A stretch of DNA of 64,000 bases from Candidatus Leptofilum proximum (GCA_016710325.1 JADJXK010000002.1:1054001-1118000), one strand, 5' to 3'. Shown: positions 16,503 to 24,747, numbered from the stretch's first letter. Translations and numbers: made by a program. The notes: generated by a model not told the origin, from the letters alone.

Positions 16503-16570
16503 GACGCCGATGAACGCGGATGAGCCCAGATGACAGGCATCTTTCCGCGTCATCCGCGCTTGTCCGCGTC
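16503..16570. repeat. Word hairpin, gcggatgag family
   Basis: The words gatgaacgcggatga and its near-complement tcatccgcgcttgtccgcg form an imperfect hairpin between the propeller gene and the flavin enzyme gene. Confidence 0.6.
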
Positions 16571-16655
16571 CAATTATTTTGCCTGTCGAACACCTGACCC
16601 AAACCATTCCCGACAACAGATGTCAGGAATCTTGGGCTAAACTCATTCGCATAAC

Positions 16656-16712
16656 ATTTCCCCGGAAACTGTCCAAAAGATAGTTCACCTTTATGGTAGT
16701 TTCTGGGGAAAT
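16656..16712 (+). promoter_or_regulatory. Inverted repeat in the leader of the LLM gene
   Basis: Arms atttccccggaaact (16656-16670) and agtttctggggaaat (16698-16712) pair over 15 bases with one mismatch. The right arm ends three bases before the GAGGAGG ribosome site of the next gene, so it could be an operator or an RNA hairpin that affects translation. Confidence 0.5.
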
Positions 16713-16726
16713 CGAGGAGGTTCACT

Positions 16727-17566
16727 ATGAAATTTGGATTTATCATTCCCAGCGGCGATGCCCGCACGGTGGCCGAACTGGCAAAAACGGCCGAATCTGC
16801 CAATTGGGACGCCATCTTTGTCTGGGAACCGGTCTGGGGCATCGACGCCTGGGTCAGCCTGACGGCCGCCGCCATGGTGACCGAGCGCATCCGCCTGGGC
16901 ACGATGATTACCCCCGTCTCGCGCATGCGCCCCTGGAAGCTGGCCAGCGAAACGGCCACCCTGGACAATCTCTCCGGCGGGCGCGTCATCCTGGGCGTGG
17001 GCCTGGGCGCAGTCGATACCGGCTTCCACGCCTTCGGCGAAGTCACCGACCGTAAAACTCGCGCCGAGCTGCTGGACGAAGGATTGGGCGTCCTGACCGG
17101 ACTGTGGCGCGGCCAGCCATTTAGCTACAGTGGCAAACATTACCAGGTGGCGGAATGCGACTTCTTCCCGCCGCCGCCGCCGTTACAGCAGCCGCGCATC
17201 CCCATCTGGATGGTGGGCGCCTGGAACTGGCCCAAGAGCATGGCCCGCGTCCTGCGCTACGACGGCTTGCTGCCCAACGTGCTGGATGCAGACAAGCAGC
17301 ACCAGCCGCTCATGCCGGAAGCCGTCGCCGACATGGCAGCTTTCATCCGCGCCGAAAAGCCCAACGAGCCATTTGACATTGTTGTGGAAGGGGAGACGCC
17401 GGGGGACAAACCGGATGAGGCGGCGGGGGTGGTACGGCCGTTTGCCCAAGCCGGCGCAACGTGGTGGCTGGAAGCCCGCTGGCAGGTGCCTCGCGATGCC
17501 GACGGCACAAAGCTGGTTGAACAGCGAATTTCCCAGGGACCGCCTACGGTGAACGGTAGTCAGTAA
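16727..17566 (+). CDS. LLM-class flavin-dependent oxidoreductase
   Basis: The 279-residue protein fits the luciferase-like monooxygenase TIM barrel: MKFGFIIPSGDARTVAELAKTAE at the start, IRLGTMITPVSRMRPWKLASETATLDNLSGGRVILGVGLG (the highly conserved flavin-binding stretch), then KHYQVAECDFFPPP and PRIPIWMVGAWN. It is shorter than full LLM enzymes (about 330), with the C-terminal part reduced but including AGATWWLE. Members use FMN or F420. The substrate is unknown. A perfect GAGGAGG precedes the ATG, and an inverted repeat lies just upstream. Confidence 0.9.
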   Translation: MKFGFIIPSGDARTVAELAKTAESANWDAIFVWEPVWGIDAWVSLTAAAMVTERIRLGTMITPVSRMRPWKLASETATLDNLSGGRVILGVGLGAVDTGFHAFGEVTDRKTRAELLDEGLGVLTGLWRGQPFSYSGKHYQVAECDFFPPPPPLQQPRIPIWMVGAWNWPKSMARVLRYDGLLPNVLDADKQHQPLMPEAVADMAAFIRAEKPNEPFDIVVEGETPGDKPDEAAGVVRPFAQAGATWWLEARWQVPRDADGTKLVEQRISQGPPTVNGSQ

Positions 17567-17580
17567 TCGGTAAGCCGTTA

Positions 17581-18186
17581 TCAGTTTTCGGCGGCAGCTT
17601 TTTCGGCCACCTGAGCCAGCAGCTCATACGGCTGCGCGCCGCTGACCAGGTATTTGTTGTTGTAAACCAGCGCCGGAACACCGCTGAGGCCATACTGGAA
17701 TGCCTGCTGCACGTCGGCGAGCATTTCTTGTTGGTAAGTCGGATTGTTCAGGGCCGCTAGAAATTGGCTGCGCTCCAGGCCAACGGCCGTTGCCACCCCC
17801 GCCAATACGTCCAAATCCTCAATATTTTTGGCATCCTGCCAGTACGCCCGAAAAACAGTGTCGTGGTACGCCTCGCCCATACCTTGCGCCTCGGCAAACT
17901 TGGCCCCCACCAGCGCCGGGCGGCTGTTGATGCCAAACGGCCCACTGTTGATTTCCAGGCCGTACCGCTGGCGGGCCATCGCTTTTAGCTGCGGCCGTCC
18001 CGCTTCAATCCGGGCACGGTATTCGGGCGAAACAGGTGGCCCATCCGCAGGCCGCAGCTCGAACGATCGCCACTGAATTTGTACATTGTGAGTCTGCTTG
18101 AGCTTCTCCAAACTGGAGGAGACAAGAAAGCAAAACGGTCAAACAAAGTCAGACCAGACGTCGATGATTACTTGATTTTGGGTCAT
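17581..18186 (-). CDS. FrnE/DsbA-family oxidoreductase with in-frame TGA at the first active-site Cys (candidate selenoprotein)
   Basis: Reading from the ATG at 18186 gives TQNQVIIDVWSDFV, then TGA (18141-18139), then PFCFLVSSSLEKLKQ and a further 170 residues without interruption to 17581. FrnE/DsbA-like proteins have CPFC or CPWC at exactly this place, after WSDFV, so the TGA stands where the first catalytic Cys belongs and the second Cys (PFC) is intact. The rest matches the family: SFELRPAD, MGEAYHDTVFRAYW and the cis-Pro loop SGVPALVYNNKYLVSGAQP. Total about 201 codons, normal for FrnE. A stem-loop 25 bases after the TGA fits a bacterial SECIS. The likely reading is a UxxC thiol/selenol oxidoreductase. 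A nonsense mutation is the alternative. Sel genes are not in this window. Confidence 0.78.
18103..18124 (-). promoter_or_regulatory. Candidate bacterial SECIS hairpin
   Basis: On the coding strand, ctcca-gtt-tggag forms a 5-bp stem with a GTT loop (18106-18118), extended after one mismatch by two further pairs. The loop begins with G and starts 25 bases after the TGA, within the spacing and loop-G rule described for bacterial SECIS elements. Confidence 0.5.
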
Positions 18187-18199
18187 GTGTTTCTCTTCC

Positions 18200-18249
18200 G
18201 TAGCCGCGGATTCCAATCCGCGCTTTACGCGCTAAGAAAGCGCAGCTAC
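18200..18249. repeat. REP-like double hairpin
   Basis: Outer arms gtagc / gctac (18200, 18249) enclose cgcggatt-cc-aatccgcg and gcgc repeats. It fills the gap between the FrnE-like gene start and the nei stop. Confidence 0.6.
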
Positions 18250-18252
18250 AAA

Positions 18253-19074
18253 TTATTTTGATTGGCAGGTTGGGCAGTAGTAAAGCCGCCGCCCGCCGAT
18301 GGTGTCTTTGATGATGGGTGTGCCGCAGTTGTAACAGGAACGGCCGTCGCGATCAAACACCCAGAAGCGATACTCACGGTAGCTCTGCCCCGCATCCTTC
18401 AGCTTTTGCGCCAGGGCCAGGTTGTTGGTGATGCCTTTGGTCCGGTACGACTGGCGGGTGAGGGAAACGGCTGCTTCTGCCAGCGCCACAATTTGTTCGG
18501 CCGTGCAGTCTACCGGCCGCAAATCGGGGTGCACGCGGGCCTCAAACAGCACCTCGCTGCGCAGGTAATTGCCCAGCCCGGCCAGAGAGCCCTGGTCCAG
18601 CAGCAGTGAGGTCAGCCGCCGTCGCTTAAATTCATCAGCCATCAACCGCTCGGCCACCTGGGGCCCCGTCACCGATTTGTCTAACAAGTTTGGTCCGAGC
18701 CTGCTGAGGAATGGATGGCTGTCCAGCTCGCCGTCCGGCAAAACGGCAATGTCCGACGCGCTGTACAGCAGCGCCGATTTGGCCTCGTTGTGAATGGCCA
18801 GCCGCAGCTGCCGGTTGGTTTCGGGGAAATCGTAGGCATCGCGCACCACCCACTGGCCGTACAACTGGTTGTGGCTGTAGATGTTCCAGCCGTTGGCAAA
18901 GCGGGTGAGCATGGCTTTACCGCGGGCCTGCACGGCCGTTACCACCACGCCCGTCAACAGTTCCTCATACTTTTTCAGCGCGTCAAAGGCAAAGGAAACG
19001 GCCGTTGTCGGCCGTCCCACAATCGCCGCCGCCACGGCATCGGCGGCCAACTGAATTTCTGGTCCTTCAGGCAT
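18253..19074 (-). CDS. nei: Endonuclease VIII-like DNA glycosylase (Nei/Fpg family)
   Basis: The 273-residue protein begins PEGPEIQLAADAV after the initiator Met; Pro2 is the catalytic nucleophile and Glu3 its partner, and PEGPEI is the Nei rather than the Fpg (PELPEV) form. The helix-two-turn-helix region reads LLDQGSLAGLGNYLRSEVLF, and the C-terminal zinc finger is CYNCGTPI...YYCPTCQ, complete with four Cys. It excises oxidised pyrimidines and cuts the backbone by beta,delta-elimination. The start is unambiguous because Pro2 must follow Met. Confidence 0.93.
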   Translation of the reverse strand: MPEGPEIQLAADAVAAAIVGRPTTAVSFAFDALKKYEELLTGVVVTAVQARGKAMLTRFANGWNIYSHNQLYGQWVVRDAYDFPETNRQLRLAIHNEAKSALLYSASDIAVLPDGELDSHPFLSRLGPNLLDKSVTGPQVAERLMADEFKRRRLTSLLLDQGSLAGLGNYLRSEVLFEARVHPDLRPVDCTAEQIVALAEAAVSLTRQSYRTKGITNNLALAQKLKDAGQSYREYRFWVFDRDGRSCYNCGTPIIKDTIGGRRLYYCPTCQSK

Positions 19075-19144
19075 AATTGCTCCATTGTTTGCCAGTTGCT
19101 GCCGCTGATCTTACCAAAAATTGCGGATTTTGCCGTTTGAAACA

Positions 19145-19197
19145 CGAATGGCACGAATGAACGAATTGGGCGAATAAAAAAGGATTCGTGCTATTCG
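19145..19197. repeat. Word hairpin, cacgaatg family
   Basis: Perfect 14-bp arms cgaatggcacgaat (19145-19158) and attcgtgctattcg (19184-19197; one mismatch at the centre) lie between nei and the receiver-like gene. Confidence 0.7.
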
Positions 19198-19223
19198 TCT
19201 ATTCGTCAAATTGGTGTTTTGTT

Positions 19224-20387
19224 TTACGAAGACGTTTCGGAGGAAGAATCGAGGAACAGGCGTAGTTCGGTGTCGCTCAGGGGTTCGCTGGATTCGGTGG
19301 CGTAGAAGCCGGTTTCCCACAGGCTGCCGTGCAGCTCAAACTCCTGGTGGATGGTTTGCTCGGAGCCGTTTTTGAACAGGTACGCGGCCCAGCTGGCGTC
19401 GCGGCCTGGCGGCACGGTCACCACCAGCTGCACCAGGTCTGCCTGCACCTGCACGTGAGTGAGCACGCAGGCGTTGGCCACGGCCAACCGGCTCATCGCC
19501 CGGCGCAGCGGAATATGCAGCTGGCTGGGCAGCAGCACCTCCGGCCGCCACACGATGACAAAAGACGGCCGTTGCCCCGCGCCAAACCCATTACCCAACA
19601 GCCCCGTCTGCGCCAGAATCCGCCCGGAAACGGCCGCTTCCAGCTTTTTGGCCATACGCCGCGCCTGCTGCCGCACTTCTGTCAGCGGCGCTTCGGGCAG
19701 CGCCACCAGGGTCACCAGGAACTCGTCGGCCACGCTGTGGGTAAAGAGCAGCAGATCACCCGCCCGGGCGGGCAGGTGGATGAACTGGAGCCGTGACGGC
19801 AAGGTATTGCCCGCCCACCCCTCGCCGACGTGCAGGGCTACGGCCGCTGCTTCACGCTCGTTGAGTTCGCCCCAGTAAGCCAGCAGCTTGCTGCCCCGAG
19901 CGAACACAACGGTTTGCAGCAGGCGGCCCAGCCGGGCTTCTTGCAATGTGGCGATGAGCAAAGCGGTGTCGAGGGAACGGGTGGCGTCTTGGGTAACGGC
20001 CGTCTCCCGCCGCTGTGGCACCACTGGTTGGCGGACCACGTTTTCCACCAGCGTTTCCAGCTCTACATCCACCAATGATTTGATGAGCACACCCTGCACA
20101 TTGCCGGAGTAAGTCACGGGGATCTCTTCATCGCCGGAGGGCGTCACCAGGATGAGGCGCAAATTGGGCTGCACCGCCCGCAGTGAACGGATGATTTTGG
20201 CGCCCTCGGTCACGGGGATAAAAGCCAGGTCCTGGTCATTTTGCACCAGCTGAAGACACGCTTCTTTAAGCGTTGGCACCATGGAGACGTGGAAATCGCC
20301 CATGCGGCTGAGGGCACGCACCAGGCGCAGGGCAAAGGTGCGATCGGGTTCCAGGACCAGGATGTGCTTGATCTCGCGTGAATGCAT
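19224..20387 (-). CDS. Receiver-like protein fused to a degenerate IS200/RAYT (Y1 transposase) domain
   Basis: Three regions are visible in 387 residues. Residues 1-118 look like a response-regulator receiver (KHILVLEPDRTFALRLVRAL, LRLILVTPSG) but lack the phospho-acceptor Asp cluster. Residues about 138-250 resemble a roadblock/LC7-type domain (LDTALLIATLQEARLGR, GWAGNTLPSRLQFIHLP). Residues about 270-382 follow the REP-associated Y1 transposase fold: PSFVIVWRPEVL, VQADLVQLVVTVPPG, YLFKNGSEQTIHQEF, GSLWETGFYA. In active enzymes the third of these reads DHVHLLV; here both His are lost (DLVQ), and no Tyr stands in the final helix, so DNA cleavage is not expected. A role in sensing or DNA/RNA-hairpin binding is inference. 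Confidence 0.7.
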   Translation of the reverse strand: MHSREIKHILVLEPDRTFALRLVRALSRMGDFHVSMVPTLKEACLQLVQNDQDLAFIPVTEGAKIIRSLRAVQPNLRLILVTPSGDEEIPVTYSGNVQGVLIKSLVDVELETLVENVVRQPVVPQRRETAVTQDATRSLDTALLIATLQEARLGRLLQTVVFARGSKLLAYWGELNEREAAAVALHVGEGWAGNTLPSRLQFIHLPARAGDLLLFTHSVADEFLVTLVALPEAPLTEVRQQARRMAKKLEAAVSGRILAQTGLLGNGFGAGQRPSFVIVWRPEVLLPSQLHIPLRRAMSRLAVANACVLTHVQVQADLVQLVVTVPPGRDASWAAYLFKNGSEQTIHQEFELHGSLWETGFYATESSEPLSDTELRLFLDSSSETSS

Positions 20388-20528
20388 GGCACGATTCTAA
20401 TGGATGGGCAAACGCAAAATCAATGAGCCAATCGTGAATAATCATGAACCTGCCGTGAAATTTTTCCTCGCGAAAGGAGGAGTGAGCATCTTCAGATGCC
20501 AGCGGCGCCCGGCATGACAACCCACATT

Positions 20529-20567
20529 TGTCATTTTGAACGGAGCGCAGCGCAGTGAAAAATGACA
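20529..20567. repeat. REP-like inverted repeat tgtcatttt ... aaaatgaca
   Basis: Nine-base perfect arms flank a GC-rich centre (gcgcagcgc). It lies between the receiver-RAYT gene and the end of the secreted nuclease gene. Confidence 0.65.
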
Positions 20568-20579
20568 GGTCGGGGGCTC

Positions 20580-23078
20580 TTACGATTTTCGGCGCGTTTT
20601 GTGCAGCAGAAACACGGCCGTTCCGCCACCGCCAGCAGCCAATCCACCAACCAGCCACCAAACCCAGCCGCTGCCAGCCGTCGGCAGTTCGACTGGTTGG
20701 CTGTTTACCAGGGCTGGGTCGGGTACGGCCGTTCCCCCCAATTCCGGCGCAGGCAGTTCATCCAGCTGCAAGATAAGCAGCGGCAGGTCGTGGTCCGTGG
20801 TTTTGAAGGGCAGCGCGACGGGCGAGACGTCCACCGCCAGCGCGTCGGGATAATCAGCGTTGACGTGCAAAATCATCACGTGAACCACGTCATCTTGCAG
20901 GGCCGGCGTGACGAAGAGGCCGTCGATGAGCTGCGAGACGCCACCGTAGACGTAGCTGTAGCGCGTTTCGTCCGGCAGGCGGAGCAGCACGTTTTCCATG
21001 TTGCCGTTTTCCGCCAACGCCAGCAGCGGCGGGGCCAATTCGTAATCGTTGAAATCGCCCAAAACGATGACGTTGGCATCTGGGTCATTAGCCAGGATGT
21101 CCGCCACCAGCCCGGCTACGTGGTTGGCCTGGGCCAGCCGCCAGGGCGCGGTTTCGGCCTCGCCGCCCAGCTTGGATTTGAAGTGGTTGACGATGACGGT
21201 GAACGGCCGTTGCACCACCACCAATTCCACGAGCAGCGGCGGCCGTGAAAACAGCATATCCTGCCCTGCCGGGCAGTCCACACGGGCATCGCTGACACCG
21301 GTTTCCAGCACCGTGCAGGTCTGCATGAGCTGGGCGGACTGCACTTCCACCAGGGTTGGATTGCTCATCAGGGCCACGTCGATGCCGCGCTCATCGGCGC
21401 TTTCCAGGTGGGTGACGGCGTAGGTGAAGCCGCAGCCCGGTGCGGCCAGTAGCGCCAGCTCGTCGAGCAGGATGCCCTTTTCTACCTCCTGCACCGCCAC
21501 CAGCGTGGGGCAGTTGAGCGTTTGCACCAGCGCCGCGGTCAATTTTTGCTGCTTCAGCGACAGCTCCAATTCCAGCGGCTTCGGCTCGGCGTCGTCGCCG
21601 ATGTCATCGATGAGGTCAAAGTAGTTTTCCATGTTGAAGCTAGCGATGCTGATTTGACCAGGCTGCAAAGCAGGCGCAGTGGGCGGTTGTGGCAGCGGAC
21701 TGCCGGTCAACGTCAGCTCGTCATTTGCCTGCTGCACGATCTTAAACTGGTCAAAGTTGTAGGTCAGTGGTCCGATGAGCCCGCTGACCAGATCGCCGGT
21801 TTTGACGTGCGGGAAGCCGTCGCAGAACTGATCCGACTGGTACAAAATCGGCACCACGTGGCCAATCGGATCGGCCAGCACGCGGCGGAAGATGCGCCGC
21901 GTAGTCACGGTCGGGGCCACGACGGCAAAGCCGCAGCTGCTGAAGGTTGGCCCCACCACCCGCGCCGGATCGGCCATCTGCACCCGCATTCCCTCCAGCG
22001 GCTCAAAGTAAGCGGCCAATGCCTCGGTCGCCGCGGGTGGGTCGATGAGGATGGGTTCAGGCAGCGGTTGATCGCTTAGCTCTACCTGGATGTGCAGGTT
22101 GTTGTCGTCCAGCTCCGTCAGGCCAAAAAACTCGGTCACCAGCCCGGAGACCCGAACCTGGTCGCCGATTTGGAAAGACGGCCGTCCCCGCCCCAAAAAG
22201 ATCGCCACGCCATCAGACGTCGCTGGATCGCTGTCTTCAAAGCCGGGGATGTCCTGCACAAAGGCGGTGTAGAACGTGGTGCCGCTGGTGTTGCGGTCCT
22301 CGTACACGCCGGTGACGATGCCGCGAAAGGTGACGTTCTGGTTAAGTGCGGCGGCCACCTCGCCCGCACCCTGAATGGCGCCGATGGGTGGCAGTTCCTC
22401 CAGCTCGGCGGGGTTAAGCGGGGCGCGGCAGGCATCGTCGAACTGGACGGTGCCGGGGGTGGGTGTTTCTTGCGGCTGCCAGTCTGTGGCCGTGTCGGTG
22501 TCACAGTTAGCGGGGTGGCGCTCGATGGATTGGTTCTCGAAAACGGCCGTTACCGCTGGCGCAAAAAAGGTATCCCGGTCGCCATAATTCACGCTGTCGA
22601 CGATCAGGTTGCGCTCGTTGAGCAGCACCACTTCGTCGCCATCGTTGGCCAGGGCGATGTCGCCGGTGGCCCAGAGCAGGGCACTGCGCATGTCGGGCAC
22701 GGCGGGGTCGGTGTCGGTCAGTTCAAAGTCGGGATTGGCGCCGTAGAGGAAGCGGAAGCCAACGGCCGTTTGGGCCACCACCAGCGCCTGTTCCGGTTCC
22801 AGCAGCGTGCCCTCGGGGAAGCGGCGCATTCCTTCACCGCCGCCGCTCTGCTCCTCGTCGCCCACTTTGAAGTCGCTGAGGTCGAGAACGGCCGTGCCCA
22901 CGTTGGCAATCTCCAGCCATTCCCGCTCGTCCTCTGCGCCGGGCGGATTGTAGAACACCTCGGTGATGAGCAGGCCGGGGTTGGGGATTTGGGCATGGGC
23001 GGGTTGGAAAATGGGGGTGATTAGAAGAACGGCCGTTGCCCCCAACAGCAGCCATCGCCAAACAAAGTTCCGGTGCAT
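20580..23078 (-). CDS. Secreted lamin-tail/endonuclease-exonuclease-phosphatase protein (ExeM/NucH-like nuclease)
   Basis: The 832-residue protein has a signal peptide (LLLGATAVLLITPIFQPAHA), a lamin-tail domain at about 30-190 (LLITEVFYNPPGAEDEREWLEIANVG), an OB-fold-like domain at about 240-350 and an endonuclease/exonuclease/phosphatase domain from about 465 (IASFNMENYFDLI, VAVQEVEKG, VNHFKSKLGG, VIVLGDFNDYE, TTDHDLPLL), with the catalytic Asn, Glu, Asp and His visible. It ends with a Pro/Ala linker, a membrane helix (SGWVWWLVGGLAAGGGGTAVFLL) and a basic tail HKTRRKS, like a surface anchor. It probably degrades extracellular DNA for nutrition. GGAGGG precedes the ATG. Confidence 0.9.
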   Translation of the reverse strand: MHRNFVWRWLLLGATAVLLITPIFQPAHAQIPNPGLLITEVFYNPPGAEDEREWLEIANVGTAVLDLSDFKVGDEEQSGGGEGMRRFPEGTLLEPEQALVVAQTAVGFRFLYGANPDFELTDTDPAVPDMRSALLWATGDIALANDGDEVVLLNERNLIVDSVNYGDRDTFFAPAVTAVFENQSIERHPANCDTDTATDWQPQETPTPGTVQFDDACRAPLNPAELEELPPIGAIQGAGEVAAALNQNVTFRGIVTGVYEDRNTSGTTFYTAFVQDIPGFEDSDPATSDGVAIFLGRGRPSFQIGDQVRVSGLVTEFFGLTELDDNNLHIQVELSDQPLPEPILIDPPAATEALAAYFEPLEGMRVQMADPARVVGPTFSSCGFAVVAPTVTTRRIFRRVLADPIGHVVPILYQSDQFCDGFPHVKTGDLVSGLIGPLTYNFDQFKIVQQANDELTLTGSPLPQPPTAPALQPGQISIASFNMENYFDLIDDIGDDAEPKPLELELSLKQQKLTAALVQTLNCPTLVAVQEVEKGILLDELALLAAPGCGFTYAVTHLESADERGIDVALMSNPTLVEVQSAQLMQTCTVLETGVSDARVDCPAGQDMLFSRPPLLVELVVVQRPFTVIVNHFKSKLGGEAETAPWRLAQANHVAGLVADILANDPDANVIVLGDFNDYELAPPLLALAENGNMENVLLRLPDETRYSYVYGGVSQLIDGLFVTPALQDDVVHVMILHVNADYPDALAVDVSPVALPFKTTDHDLPLLILQLDELPAPELGGTAVPDPALVNSQPVELPTAGSGWVWWLVGGLAAGGGGTAVFLLHKTRRKS

Positions 23079-23227
23079 GATTTTGTTCCCTCCAAACTGG
23101 TTACCGGGATTTTACCGCGGAGGGCGCAGAGGTCACAAGGATTTTGTTTTTTTCGCTTTCGTTTCGTGCGGCACTTGTTTACGGTATACTGCTCGTGGCT
23201 GTTTTTTTCCTGGAAAAGGTTTCAGGC

Positions 23228-23252
23228 ACCGACTAAGAAACGATTAGTCGGT
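23228..23252 (+). promoter_or_regulatory. Hairpin just before a SnoaL-like gene
   Basis: Perfect 8-bp arms accgacta (23228-23235) and tagtcggt (23245-23252) lie about 20 bases before the ATG at 23274 and directly ahead of its GGAGG. It could be an operator or a leader RNA hairpin. Confidence 0.4.
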
Positions 23253-23273
23253 CCCCACAAATGGAGGTTCCTA

Positions 23274-23648
23274 ATGTCCGAACAGGTCACAACCGAGTTG
23301 TTGAAGGGATTCCTGGACGCATTCAATCGCCACGACCTGGATTCGATCATGAGCTATTTCGCCGATGACTGTGTCTTTTACATGCCCCGAGGCGCCAAAC
23401 CTCGCGGCAATCGTTATCTGGGTAAGAAGGAGGTGCGCGAGGGGCTAGCCAAACGATTCGAAGGGATACCAGATGTTCATTACGGAGACGATCAGCACTG
23501 GGTCTGTGGCAATTTTGGCGTCTCCGAATGGACGCTGACCGGCACCTCAACCTCAGGGCAGCAGATCGAAGTGCGCGGAGTCGACCTGCTGGAATTCGCA
23601 CAGGGGAAAATCACCCGCAAAGATTCTTTCTGGAAAATCCTTGAGTGA
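23274..23648 (+). CDS. SnoaL-like nuclear-transport-factor-2 fold protein
   Basis: The 124-residue product has the NTF2/SnoaL pattern: LLKGFLDAFNRHDLDSIMSYFADDCVFYMP, GKKEVREGLAKRFEGIPDVHY and ASEWTLTGTSTSGQQIEVRGVDLLEFAQGKITRKDSFWK. The ending RGVDLLEF-G-I---DSF is typical of ligand-binding SnoaL-like domains. Substrate is unknown. The ATG at 23274 is preceded by ATGGAGG; longer upstream extension reads poorly. The stop overlaps the possible TTG start of the next gene, so the two are likely co-transcribed. Confidence 0.85.
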   Translation: MSEQVTTELLKGFLDAFNRHDLDSIMSYFADDCVFYMPRGAKPRGNRYLGKKEVREGLAKRFEGIPDVHYGDDQHWVCGNFGVSEWTLTGTSTSGQQIEVRGVDLLEFAQGKITRKDSFWKILE

Positions 23649-23658
23649 CGAACGGGAA

Positions 23659-24258
23659 ATGAAACCGACAAAAACCTTGCCTCCACAGTACCAACACAAA
23701 GACACCCTGGATCTTTCAAACAACAGGCGACTGACGCTTGTTCTAAACGTTTCGGGCCTGCTCTTGTTTTTGCTTTCTGCCGTCTTTTTTATTCAGGTTG
23801 CCTTGTTTCTTAGGCAAGACGAAGAGATGAGCTTTGCCTTCGACAGCGGTTTCTCAGTTCTATTGGCCTTGCTGGCGGGTGTGCTCGTTTTGCTGCTTAC
23901 CCTTGTTGTGCCCGAGGCAGTTCACGGTCTGGTCTTTTGGCTGCTAACGAAAGCAAAGCCAACGTTCGGGGTTAAGGGTTTTTATGCGTATGCGGCCGTT
24001 CCCGAGTGGTACCTGCCGCGCTCTGCATTTTTTGTCGCTGCGTTGGCGCCGCTGGTGTTGGTAACGGCCGTTGGCCTTCTGCTCATGCCGGTAATTTCAC
24101 AAACGATGCTGCCGTTTTTGCTCCTCTGGCTCGTATTTAACACGACCGGTTCCGTTGGGGATATGGCCGCAGTCATCTGGCTGTGGCGCCAACCACGTGC
24201 GACTTACGTGAACGATTTTGGCGATGGGATAACCATCTACCACCGCGGCGGTTCGTAA
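23659..24258 (+). CDS. DUF3267-like membrane protein with altered HExxH motif
   Basis: The roughly 200-residue protein has four to five membrane helices (LTLVLNVSGLLLFLLSAVFFIQVALF; SVLLALLAGVLVLLLTLVV; AALAPLVLVTAVGLLLM; LPFLLLWLVFNTTGSVGDMAAVIWLW). In the DUF3267 family, a putative zinc protease, the second helix carries HExxHG; here it reads PEAVHGLVFW, so the first His is Pro while Glu and the second His remain. NTTGSVGDM matches the family's conserved C-terminal helix. Activity is therefore doubtful. Two starts are possible: TTG at 23641, overlapping the upstream stop, or the ATG at 23659 used here; no clear ribosome site decides. Confidence 0.65.
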   Translation: MKPTKTLPPQYQHKDTLDLSNNRRLTLVLNVSGLLLFLLSAVFFIQVALFLRQDEEMSFAFDSGFSVLLALLAGVLVLLLTLVVPEAVHGLVFWLLTKAKPTFGVKGFYAYAAVPEWYLPRSAFFVAALAPLVLVTAVGLLLMPVISQTMLPFLLLWLVFNTTGSVGDMAAVIWLWRQPRATYVNDFGDGITIYHRGGS

Positions 24259-24339
24259 AGGAGTAGTTACTTATGCAGGTTGCTTGATGAAACGGCCGTT
24301 CCCCCTCATAATCTCCCTAAGTTCAAAAAAGGGCCTTTT

Positions 24340-24747
24340 ATGACATTCCACACCAGCAACCCAGACGGTGTATTCGCCCCACCGGCAAACTACTCACAAG
24401 CCGCCCGCGTCCCCGGTGGCTCCGATATGCTCTTCATTTCCGGGCAGGGGCCGCAAAACGTCAATGGTGAGACCGTCGGCATCGGCGATATGACCGCCCA
24501 GGCGGAGCAGGTTTTCCACAACCTGCACACCATTTTGGCCGCACACGGCGCCACTTTCGCCCACGTCATCAAAGCCACCATCTACCTCACCGACATGTCC
24601 CGCCTGGCCGAATTTAACGCCGTGCGCACCAAATATTACGGCACGGCTAAACCCGCCAGTGCGTTGATCGGCGTCACAGCCCTGGTCGATCCAGGGTGGA
24701 TGATTGAAGTGGAACTGACTGCGCTAATTCCGGCACACCATGCCTGA
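24340..24747 (+). CDS. RidA (YjgF/YER057c) family protein
   Basis: The 135-residue protein shows the RidA fold: FAPPANYSQAARVPGGSDMLFISGQGP, QAEQVFHNLHTILAAHGATFAHVIKATIYLTDM, and PASALIGVTALVDPGWMIEVELTALIP. The conserved Arg that binds the imine carboxylate in true RidA (RxxVxxLP) is not present, since this reads ALIGVTALVDPGW, so it is better placed among RidA-like subgroups. It may deaminate a reactive imine/enamine or do something related. The start reading TFHTSNPDGV is chosen because the frame before it is poor and RidA proteins start at this point. Confidence 0.85.
   Translation: MTFHTSNPDGVFAPPANYSQAARVPGGSDMLFISGQGPQNVNGETVGIGDMTAQAEQVFHNLHTILAAHGATFAHVIKATIYLTDMSRLAEFNAVRTKYYGTAKPASALIGVTALVDPGWMIEVELTALIPAHHA

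Noticed and set aside
18139..18141. TGA in the FrnE-like gene as an ordinary nonsense mutation with a downstream TTG start
   Set aside because: Starting after the TGA would remove the whole active site and first strand of a protein whose remaining 170 codons show no decay, and the TGA falls exactly on a catalytic Cys codon. I kept nonsense mutation as the alternative only.
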